A model generated the notes under the pieces. It saw only the letters and a program-made list of their open reading frames with translations, was not told where the DNA came from and ran no database searches. 64,000 nt of DNA from assembly GCA_964490325.1 (NCBI GenBank), contig CAZBBX010000007.1, forward strand, positions 3,815-67,814, written 5' to 3'. Shown here piece after piece: positions 57,379 through 64,000 of this stretch. Each line of letters starts with the position of its first letter. The first letter of the stretch is position 1. Both the position numbers and the translations under genes were made by a program. This DNA is from DAOPJM01 sp964490325 (lineage in GTDB: Bacteria > Bacillota > Clostridia > Christensenellales > CAG-138).

Positions 57379-58377
57379 ATGGATACTTACTATTTAGACG
57401 AGTCCTATGCCATTATGGACAAGACCCTGCTTTCCTATTCGGGGAAGATGCCCGTGCTGTCACTGCCCGGTCGACTGGGAGATATTGACGTGGATTCGGT
57501 CGGCGAGGAAGCGTTTTATGGCAGCAAAACGCTGCAGGCGATCGCGATCCCTTTACAATATGCATTGATCGGCAGCTGCGCCTTTGCTAAGAGCGCCGCG
57601 CTGACCAACGTTGTTCTGTCGGCGAAGACAACGCTGAACAGGCCGAAGCAGCATACGGAGCGGATCTTTTATAACTGCGAAAAGCTATCGAGCGTTACAC
57701 TGGTCGGCCTCAAGCTGAGCAACGAGCAATATGAGAGGCTTAAGAGGAGCAATATTCGGTACGGGAACGATGGCATTTTGCTGCGGAGAAATCCCGAGCT
57801 GGCCGCAGTGACGAATCTGATGGAAAACGTGGAGTGTCCGCTTGCGGTGTGCATACCCACGCATGTGTATGCCCTGCTTCACACCCCCTTCGATCCGAAC
57901 CGAGAGCCCGTGACCGAACCTCGGTGTACCACTGCCTTGGAGGCGTTCATTTATGGCGGCGGGTCGCCGTTCACAACGGAGGAAACGATCTTTCAAAGGT
58001 GCTTCGTATCGGATCGAATGTTGCCGCTGCCCAAGGGGATCGAAGAAGGTCACACTACTTCTGTACGGATCGGGAAAGCTGCAACGTATACAAAGTCGTC
58101 CATCCTTACCATAGATGATACGAAGACGCTGCATGGTGCGGACGGCTGCCGCGTCTCAATTACGCTGCGCATGGGATACTTTTACTGGTTGTCCTTCTTG
58201 CCCATCCTGTTTGAAGGAAGCAGGTACTACCTGTACCGCAGACATTATCTGACAGGAAAAGCAGAAACGATCTACGATCAAATGGACGTCGCGATCCTTG
58301 ATGAAGATGGAGAATGGGTACAGGGGGAGGTGGCAAGTCTTGTCTATGCAAAATATCGCCTCCTTTCCGTCCTGTGA
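57379..58377 (+). CDS. BspA-type leucine-rich repeat protein
   Basis: A 332-residue protein. VGEEAFYGSKTLQAIAIPLQ, IGSCAFAKSAALTNVVLSAK and FYNCEKLSSVTLVGLKLS are LRR_5 repeats with the C-x-x-F and L-x-x-V-x-L patterns. The rest (residues of about 170 to 332) is without repeats. No signal peptide, so it is cytoplasmic, unlike most BspA proteins. It overlaps the radical SAM gene by 32 bp. It probably acts as a protein-binding partner of the enzyme machinery. Confidence 0.75.
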   Translation: MDTYYLDESYAIMDKTLLSYSGKMPVLSLPGRLGDIDVDSVGEEAFYGSKTLQAIAIPLQYALIGSCAFAKSAALTNVVLSAKTTLNRPKQHTERIFYNCEKLSSVTLVGLKLSNEQYERLKRSNIRYGNDGILLRRNPELAAVTNLMENVECPLAVCIPTHVYALLHTPFDPNREPVTEPRCTTALEAFIYGGGSPFTTEETIFQRCFVSDRMLPLPKGIEEGHTTSVRIGKAATYTKSSILTIDDTKTLHGADGCRVSITLRMGYFYWLSFLPILFEGSRYYLYRRHYLTGKAETIYDQMDVAILDEDGEWVQGEVASLVYAKYRLLSVL

Positions 58378-59320
58378 GCAGAGCTTGCCCGGGCGGGAGG
58401 TCGTCCTGTTCGGCAAGAGACTGCGAGTCAAGGACTATATATGCTCTCACAACGGCGGTCCCTATCTAAAAAAGCCGGGAGAGCTGCCGCGCCTGCAGCT
58501 GACGGTCTGCCTTACGAGCTACTGCAATTTGCATTGCCCGTTCTGCTGTGCGCACGATACCGACAAAAAGCGCAAAGTCAACCTAAAGCAGCTGGAGCAC
58601 GTGCTGCGCTTGCTCAAGCGGGACGAACTGCTGCGTGGGGTAAGCATCAGCGGCGGCGAGCCCTTTATCGACTTTGCCCTGCTCAACGATGCGATCGATC
58701 TGATCTTTGACATTGTGGGCTTTGACTGCGAGCTGTCGATCAACACAAACGGCACGGGGGTGGACAAGCTGCACAGGATCCATCAGCTCGCGCATTTGGA
58801 TGCCATCCATATCAGCAGGCATCATGACGACGATGCCCTTAATCGTATGCTGTTTGGGGCGGGAGCGCCAAGCGGGGCGCAGCTGAAGCGCGCACTCAAG
58901 GCGATCCCCTACAGGGAGCTGATCGTCTTCAACTGCCTGCTGCTTAAGGACTACATTCACACGGCGGACGATGCGCATCGCTTCATGGATTTTGCCATTG
59001 AAACAGGGGCGGGCAAGGTCGCCTTTATCGACTGCATGCCTGTCAACGAGTATGCACGGCGGCAGCGGGTGGAGTACACACAGCTGCTGCGGAAGGACGA
59101 TCCAAGCCTGCTCATGACGCAAAGCTACAGGGACTATGACTGCTGCAGATGTCAAGACGGGGTTTACGCTTCCCCCAAAGGGAAGCTGATGCCGTTCTAT
59201 GCCCGCTGCACTTCGGCGAGACAGCCCTATGTCCGCGGTCTTGTATACGGGGCGGATGATCGCCTGCGCGGCGGCTTTAACGGGGAGATCCTTTACGATG
59301 GGAAGGGGAACGCAGAATGA
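58346..59320 (+). CDS. Radical SAM enzyme
   Basis: A 324-residue protein. LTSYCNLHCPFCCAHD has the CxxxCxxC radical SAM motif, GVSISGGEPFIDFALLNDAI the GGEP motif and LSINTNGTG the ribose motif. Near the C-terminus CCRCQDGVYASPKGKLMP and ARCTS suggest extra Cys ligands for an auxiliary cluster, as in SPASM-like enzymes. The start is ATG 58346 or TTG 58340, the latter 9 bp from GGGGAGG. No fused domain. Overlaps the vWA gene by 4 bp. A peptide or protein modification role is inferred. Confidence 0.88.
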   Translation: MQNIASFPSCEQSLPGREVVLFGKRLRVKDYICSHNGGPYLKKPGELPRLQLTVCLTSYCNLHCPFCCAHDTDKKRKVNLKQLEHVLRLLKRDELLRGVSISGGEPFIDFALLNDAIDLIFDIVGFDCELSINTNGTGVDKLHRIHQLAHLDAIHISRHHDDDALNRMLFGAGAPSGAQLKRALKAIPYRELIVFNCLLLKDYIHTADDAHRFMDFAIETGAGKVAFIDCMPVNEYARRQRVEYTQLLRKDDPSLLMTQSYRDYDCCRCQDGVYASPKGKLMPFYARCTSARQPYVRGLVYGADDRLRGGFNGEILYDGKGNAE

Positions 59321-60567
59321 AAGCTTCAAAGGTCATACAAAAATTTAAGTTCGAGCTGCAGTGGAAGATGCCGTTTTACGGGGACATTGTTGCGCAGTTG
59401 CCCTTTACGGAGGATACGAAGATCCAAACGGCCTGCACCAACGGGAAATGCGTTTTATACAACCCCGCGTTCTTGGAGCAGTTCAACAGAAAACAGCAAT
59501 ACTTTATCCTTCTGCACGAGCTGCTGCATATCATGCTTCTGCACTTCTCGCGCTGCGGCGAACGGGATCCGTTCGTCTGGAACATCGCCTGCGACTACAT
59601 GGTCAATGCCATGCTGCAAAAGAACAAACAGTACTACAAAGAGGCCTCGGATTTTGTCATAGAAGAACCGCCAATGGGCACCTTTTCCGATACAGGAAGC
59701 ATCGTCAGGCGCAACGTTGACGACGTCTATGCGCAGCTGATAGGGATGCGCAAGCTCAATGACGAGCGGTTCCCGTCGAAGGCGCAAAACGCAGAGGATG
59801 CAAAGCAGGAGCCTAAAGCGGGAGATCTGGCTCCTGCGAATATTTTGATATGGAATAAAAAAGGCCGCATTGCCATGGATCTGATCAGCGCAGAAACCGA
59901 AGAGACGGAGCAGCAGGCGAACCGCGTTAGGGACATGATACTTGCTGCTGCGGCCAAGGGTCGGGGCGATAGCATGGGTTTTCCCATATCGCAGCCGGAG
60001 CTGCAAAAGACAAAGAGCAAATTGCTCCCGTGGCGGACACTGCTGCGCTCTTCTCTGACCGAGGAAATAGGGGAAGACAGCGCTTATGCTACGCCCGAGC
60101 GCAAGTATCTGCATATGGATATGCTCCTGCCCGGACACTGCTTGGAGGAAAAATGGATCGATGAGATCTGGGTCTTTATCGATTGCTCCGGCTCCATCTC
60201 CGCAGATGAGATGAATCAGTTTATTACGCAGCTGTGCCGTATCCTGGCAGAGTTCCATTGCACGTTCAACCTTTGCTACTGGCATACATCGGTCTGCAGC
60301 GTCTATAGAGGGCTCCGAACGGAAAAGGACGTCCTAAAGAACGCGCCCGGGGAAACAGGAGGGACGGACATCAACTGCGTGTACCAATGGATCGCGGATC
60401 ATCACATTCGACCGGAGGTACTGCTGATCCTTACAGATGGATACTTTGGGGAGCTCCATACACCGCCGTATCTTCCATCGCTCAGGAGAAAGACGATACT
60501 GGTGCTCGGTTCGAATCACCCAAGCGAAGACGGGATGCCCGATCTGGGCAAAATGGCGATTCTATGA
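59317..60567 (+). CDS. vWA-like metallopeptidase (DUF2201) of the MoxR-vWA type
   Basis: A 416-residue protein. ILLHELLHIMLLHFSRCGER holds HExxHxxxxxH, a metallopeptidase zinc site (residues about 67 to 85); a helical middle contains RVRDMILAAAAKGRGD, and the C-terminal third is a vWA domain with WVFIDCSGSISADEMNQF (MIDAS DxSxS) and LLILTDGYFGEL. This is the predicted metallopeptidase/vWA partner of MoxR ATPases. The MoxR gene follows 22 bp later. It may bind or process a client protein delivered by the ATPase. Confidence 0.88.
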   Translation: MKASKVIQKFKFELQWKMPFYGDIVAQLPFTEDTKIQTACTNGKCVLYNPAFLEQFNRKQQYFILLHELLHIMLLHFSRCGERDPFVWNIACDYMVNAMLQKNKQYYKEASDFVIEEPPMGTFSDTGSIVRRNVDDVYAQLIGMRKLNDERFPSKAQNAEDAKQEPKAGDLAPANILIWNKKGRIAMDLISAETEETEQQANRVRDMILAAAAKGRGDSMGFPISQPELQKTKSKLLPWRTLLRSSLTEEIGEDSAYATPERKYLHMDMLLPGHCLEEKWIDEIWVFIDCSGSISADEMNQFITQLCRILAEFHCTFNLCYWHTSVCSVYRGLRTEKDVLKNAPGETGGTDINCVYQWIADHHIRPEVLLILTDGYFGELHTPPYLPSLRRKTILVLGSNHPSEDGMPDLGKMAIL

Positions 60568-60589
60568 CGAAGCGACAAGGGAGGCAGAT

Positions 60590-61675
60590 ATGACGATCCG
60601 AGAATTCGGCAAATGCGTAGAGTACAATATCGAACACGAGCTGAAGTATGCGATCTTGGGCTTGGGGGCGCCCGGTGTGGGAAAGTCTCAGGTCATCCAA
60701 CAGATCGGCAGGAAACACGGCTATACCGTCATTGACCTGCGCTTGGCGCAGATGTCCGAGGTGGAGATAGGCGGGCTGATCTATCCCAATAAGAGCCGCA
60801 CCAAGACTGTATGGCTTTCCCCCGACATTCTCCCCGATGAAGAACGCGATGGAAAGAAGACGATCCTGCTGCTGGACGAGCTTACCTCCTGCACCAAACG
60901 CGTGCAGGTAGCAGCCTATCAGCTGATCTTGGATAGGCGCATCGGTCAGTACAGGCTGCCCGAAGGCACCTTCGTGGTCGCCTTGGGAAATCGCGAGGAC
61001 GACGACGGCGTGTATGTACATCTGGCAGGCCCCCTCGCCGACCGCTTCGAGATCCACTATATCGAACCGAACTTCCAAGAATGGAAGGAGGACTTTGCCC
61101 TGAAGGCAGGCGTCCATCCCTATGTGATCCAATACTTGGAGTTTAAGCCCGCTGCTCTGCATAACCAAGCCCTTGACGTCAACTGCATGGTCTTTGCCAC
61201 GCCCCGCTCTTGGGTGCGGGTCAGCGATATCCTGCGCATCGATCAAAACGTGCGGGATCCCGTCATTGCGCACAAGATCATCGGAAACATCGGCGAGACG
61301 GAGGGGCGACAGTTTCTCAGCTATTGCAGCAATTTGCAAAACATGACAGACATTGACGACGTGCTGAACGGGAAGGCTCCCCTGTACGAGCGACCCGAGT
61401 ATCTCAGGCTCTATACCAACGCATTGGTGGACAGGGTATTTTACATCAAGGACGCGAACAGCCTTGCGGATCTGACCCCTGCGCAAAAGAAGCAGCTGGA
61501 GCTGATCCTAAAGGCATTGCTTGGGATCCCGCAGGGGGAGTATGTGACGCTGGGCCTGAAGGACCTGCTGGCAAGGAATCGTATGGTGATACAGGAGACC
61601 TTTTTGGAGATGGACGACCCCATCGTTTCAAGCTTCATCAAGAATAACGCCTTCCTGCTGGGATTGGAAGAATAG
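60590..61675 (+). CDS. MoxR-family AAA+ ATPase
   Basis: A 361-residue AAA+ protein. AILGLGAPGVGKSQVIQQIG is Walker A, KTILLLDELTSCTKRVQVAA Walker B plus sensor region, and FVVALGNREDDDGVYVHLAGP the sensor 1 and second-region motifs; PLADRFEIHYIEP is the arginine-finger area. With vWA partners such ATPases act as chaperones that insert metal or remodel proteins. GGGAGG precedes ATG 60590. It overlaps or abuts pnuC by 1 bp. Confidence 0.92.
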   Translation: MTIREFGKCVEYNIEHELKYAILGLGAPGVGKSQVIQQIGRKHGYTVIDLRLAQMSEVEIGGLIYPNKSRTKTVWLSPDILPDEERDGKKTILLLDELTSCTKRVQVAAYQLILDRRIGQYRLPEGTFVVALGNREDDDGVYVHLAGPLADRFEIHYIEPNFQEWKEDFALKAGVHPYVIQYLEFKPAALHNQALDVNCMVFATPRSWVRVSDILRIDQNVRDPVIAHKIIGNIGETEGRQFLSYCSNLQNMTDIDDVLNGKAPLYERPEYLRLYTNALVDRVFYIKDANSLADLTPAQKKQLELILKALLGIPQGEYVTLGLKDLLARNRMVIQETFLEMDDPIVSSFIKNNAFLLGLEE

Positions 61676-61676
61676 T

Positions 61677-62381
61677 ATGAAGCAGAAGCTTACGACATTT
61701 TTCAGAAACGAGATCAAGGGCTGGACGGCATTGGAACTGCTTTGGCTGGGCCTTGCAACGACTGTAATTCTGGCGCTGTCCCTGTATTGGAAGGACAGCC
61801 TCATGGGGATCGTGTCTGCCTTAACGGGGGTCTGGTGTGTGATCTTCACGGGAAAGGGCAAGACCTCAAGCTTCCTGTTTGGGACCGTCAACGCCCTCCT
61901 GTATGCCATCATTGCATATCGCGCCGCGTATTACGGTGAAGTCATGCTCAACCTTCTCTACTATCTTCCCTGCAATGTGCTGGGCGTCATTCTGTGGAAC
62001 AGGCATAACGATCCGATCAAGGGAGAGGTCATCAAAAAGCGGCTCAGCTTGAAGGCGAGCCTGCTTGTCTATCCTCTTACGGCAGCGGCCGTAGTTGGTT
62101 ATGGATTTGTCCTTAAGGCACTGGGCGGGGCGCTGCCTTTTGTAGACAGCCTGAGCACGGTTTTGTCCATCGTTGCGCAGATCCTTTGCCTCAAGCGCTA
62201 TGCCGAACAGTGGATCCTCTGGATCGTGGTGAACGCGGTGACCATCGTCATGTGGCTGATGGACTTCCTGCATGGCGGGGAGAGCATAGCGACCCTCATC
62301 ATGTGGACCGTATTCTTCCTTAATTCGATCTTCATGTATAGCAAGTGGTACAGGGATGTGAAACGATGCGCTATGAAATAG
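61677..62381 (+). CDS. pnuC: Nicotinamide riboside transporter PnuC
   Basis: A 234-residue protein with seven membrane helices. FTGKGKTSSFLFGTVNALLY and VMLNLLYYLPCNVLGVILWNRH match PnuC, which moves nicotinamide riboside by facilitated diffusion. It starts 1 bp after the MoxR stop and overlaps nadR, whose kinase traps the substrate as NMN. Confidence 0.92.
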   Translation: MKQKLTTFFRNEIKGWTALELLWLGLATTVILALSLYWKDSLMGIVSALTGVWCVIFTGKGKTSSFLFGTVNALLYAIIAYRAAYYGEVMLNLLYYLPCNVLGVILWNRHNDPIKGEVIKKRLSLKASLLVYPLTAAAVVGYGFVLKALGGALPFVDSLSTVLSIVAQILCLKRYAEQWILWIVVNAVTIVMWLMDFLHGGESIATLIMWTVFFLNSIFMYSKWYRDVKRCAMK

Positions 62382-63400
62382 GTCTATACTGGGGCTCCTT
62401 CGACCCCCTTCATCTTGGACATGTTGACTGCCTGATACAAGCGGCAAGCAGCTGTGAGACTCTGTATGTGCTGTTGAGCGTGGGCACGCAGCGGGACGAG
62501 ATCGAACCTCGGATCCGCTATCGCTGGCTGTATCAGGTGACGCAGCATTTCGGCAATGTGCGCATCCTCCCCTTTGAGGACGACGCTCCGTCCAAGGCCG
62601 CGTATTCGCAGACCGCCGCCGCGTCGGACAATCAAAAGCTTCGCGCCTTGATCGGCAGCCCCATTGACGTTGTATTCTTTGGCAGCGACTATACGGAGAC
62701 GCATCCTGTTCGCAGGCTGTTTTCGGACTGTCGGCAGGTGATCTTTCCCCGCAGTCCGATCAATTCCACGCAGCTGCGCCAAGCTCCCCTTAAACACTGG
62801 GATTGGTTGCCCAACGTGGTCAAACCGTACTATGCAAAAAAGGTGCTGCTGATCGGCGGGGAAAGCACGGGAAAGACCACGCTGACGATTTCTCTGGCGC
62901 AGCACTACAGCACCAACTATGTGGAGGAGGCGGGGCGGGAGCTTTCCATGCGTTCGGGCACGGATGAACGTATGCTGCCTGAGGACTTCACCGAGATCCT
63001 GCTGCAGCATAAGCTCAACGAGCTGCGCGCATTGGGCGCCTGCAATCGTGTGCTGTTCATCGATACGGATGCGCTGACGACACGTTTCTTTTTACACTTC
63101 TTCAAAGAGACGTCAAGCAGGGAAAATCTTGCGCTTTCGGAGGCAATAGACGCGCTGGATCACTATGATCTCATCCTTTTTTTGGAAGCGGATGTTGCGT
63201 TTGTGCAGGACGGCGGCAGAAGCGAAAAGATGCGCTGTGACCGCAGCCGCTACAGCGAACAGCTGAAGCGGGAATTCATTGAGCAGGGAAGGCACTTTAT
63301 CTGCATCGGCGGCGACTACCTAACGCGCTATACAAGAGCCGTGGAAGAAGTCGACGCACTACTGGATAAAGAAGGAGCTTGTTCGCATGAAGGATCATAA
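62366..63400 (+). CDS. nadR: NadR-like NMN adenylyltransferase and nicotinamide riboside kinase
   Basis: A 344-residue bifunctional protein. LYWGSFDPLHLGHVDCLIQA is the nucleotidyltransferase HxGH motif, and VLLIGGESTGKTTLTISLAQ the P-loop of the ribosylnicotinamide kinase, with VEEAGREL and IDTDALTT. It phosphorylates nicotinamide riboside to NMN and adenylates it to NAD+. The N-terminal HTH repressor domain of the enterobacterial protein is absent. The ATG lies in the pnuC end. Confidence 0.93.
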   Translation: MRYEIGLYWGSFDPLHLGHVDCLIQAASSCETLYVLLSVGTQRDEIEPRIRYRWLYQVTQHFGNVRILPFEDDAPSKAAYSQTAAASDNQKLRALIGSPIDVVFFGSDYTETHPVRRLFSDCRQVIFPRSPINSTQLRQAPLKHWDWLPNVVKPYYAKKVLLIGGESTGKTTLTISLAQHYSTNYVEEAGRELSMRSGTDERMLPEDFTEILLQHKLNELRALGACNRVLFIDTDALTTRFFLHFFKETSSRENLALSEAIDALDHYDLILFLEADVAFVQDGGRSEKMRCDRSRYSEQLKREFIEQGRHFICIGGDYLTRYTRAVEEVDALLDKEGACSHEGS

Positions 63401-63935
63401 GGAAAAAAAGAATGCATGCCTCGTATATATCGGCATAGGCGTGGTCTTCCTGATCGGAGGGCTTGCTATGCGGACGATTGTGGGCATCTTCCTGTTTGTT
63501 GTTAGCATATTTATACTGCTGTTCAGCACGCTAAGCTTGAAAAAGCTAATGAGGCAGGAGGAGGAAGCGGAGCGTGCAAAGGACGGAACAAACCAAGGGA
63601 AAGGATCGGATTGGGCACAGGCGTTGTCTCTGGCAAGAAAAAAGCAAGAAGCAAAGCAGCAGCAAACGCCGAAACCCGCTGCCGCACCGATCCCCGCCGC
63701 GCCGCAGCAAGACCCTGCGCCAACGGCCGCCGCATCACGGAAAGGAATTCTTCCGCGAACGGATACCGTCAACAAACGGGCGGAGGAACGCTGCGGACAC
63801 TGCGATCAACTGTTCCCACAGGAGATGCTGCATCAGATCGATAACAGGCAGTTGTGCGAATCCTGCTTTAGCGAGCTGTATGTGCAGCCCCTGTATGATG
63901 AGCTGTATGCGGCGGAGGAGAATCGTGCCGACTGA
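63387..63935 (+). CDS. Membrane protein with C-terminal zinc ribbon
   Basis: A 182-residue protein. Two membrane helices near residues 9 to 50 (LVYIGIGVVFLIGGLAMRTI and FVVSIFILLFSTL), a basic/acidic linker with a proline-alanine stretch, and a C-terminal ribbon with CGHCDQLF and LCESCFSEL (two CxxC pairs, LIM-like zinc ribbon). It starts inside the nadR 3' end and is the last gene of the operon. No function known; it may tether the MoxR/vWA machinery to the membrane. Confidence 0.7.
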   Translation: MKDHKEKKNACLVYIGIGVVFLIGGLAMRTIVGIFLFVVSIFILLFSTLSLKKLMRQEEEAERAKDGTNQGKGSDWAQALSLARKKQEAKQQQTPKPAAAPIPAAPQQDPAPTAAASRKGILPRTDTVNKRAEERCGHCDQLFPQEMLHQIDNRQLCESCFSELYVQPLYDELYAAEENRAD

Positions 63936-64000
63936 CGCAAAGATCCGCCAGCTCTCTTTGTCTTCTTTCATACCCTCCGCAGCGCCGATCACTTCCCGGA
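63936..64000. other. Window end, no feature seen
   Basis: Sixty-five bases after the last stop; no terminator or start found before the edge. Confidence 0.4.

Overview
The window is a GC-rich chromosomal segment of a Gram-positive anaerobe of the Bacillota (class Clostridia, probably a gut lineage). The evidence is strong AGGAGG-type ribosome sites, TTGACA-17-TATAAT promoters, intrinsic terminators, a BlaI/M56 pair, scpAB, MgtC, a complete EI/HPr pair and many Cys-lipobox lipoproteins. Two runs of exactly 100 N (24152-24251, 27263-27362) show a scaffolded draft assembly. No rRNA, tRNA, CRISPR array, prophage or transposase was recognised.

Layout. 1-5.3 kb: two HAD phosphatases (minus) diverge from a LacI-type repressor followed by a PHP hydrolase, a PfkB kinase and an MgtC protein. 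Both promoters carry an AAACGTTT operator, and a perfect 14-bp version lies 30 kb away at 31254-31267, in front of an ABC transporter operon (fused permease, ATPase, binding lipoprotein, membrane protein, metallo-beta-lactamase-fold hydrolase, third HAD phosphatase; 31.4-38.0 kb). Together they look like one regulon for uptake and processing of an unidentified, probably phosphorylated, substrate. 5.4-13 kb: CBS protein, murA, an Mbeg1-like hydrolase, a WYL regulator, a structured RNA candidate, a phosphoesterase lipoprotein, a DUF1540 peptide and a DUF3298 lipoprotein. 13.0-22.4 kb (minus): a beta-glucoside PTS operon (LevR-like regulator, EIIC, GH1, HPr, Cof phosphatase, EI, alpha/beta hydrolase, metallo-beta-lactamase-fold protein) with two reading-frame problems. 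22.6-31 kb: BlaI/M56 and two lipoproteins, an orphan ParB, a ferredoxin, ScpA/ScpB and an M50 protease. 38-42 kb: two secreted proteins. 42-48.5 kb (minus): prmA-rsmE, mtaB, HIT, a two-component system and a membrane protein. 49-53 kb: a threonine-aldolase-like enzyme inserted beside a truncated mgl sugar transporter. 53-64 kb: NAD salvage (pncB, nadE, pnuC, nadR), GAPDH, and an operon joining an LRR protein, a radical SAM enzyme, a DUF2201 vWA metallopeptidase, a MoxR ATPase, PnuC and NadR.

Two things stand out. First, several genes have their 3' ends copied downstream of the stop codon: ParB at 115-121 bp periods, the aldolase at 114, 114 and 105 bp, and the M56 peptidase. A separate palindromic repeat supplies the TAG stop codons of blaI and mtaB. 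Both assembly gaps fall in such arrays. Second, the 57-64 kb operon couples nicotinamide riboside salvage to a MoxR/vWA chaperone-metallopeptidase pair and a radical SAM enzyme, a combination I do not recognise as a described system. All assignments come from reading motifs; no database search was possible.
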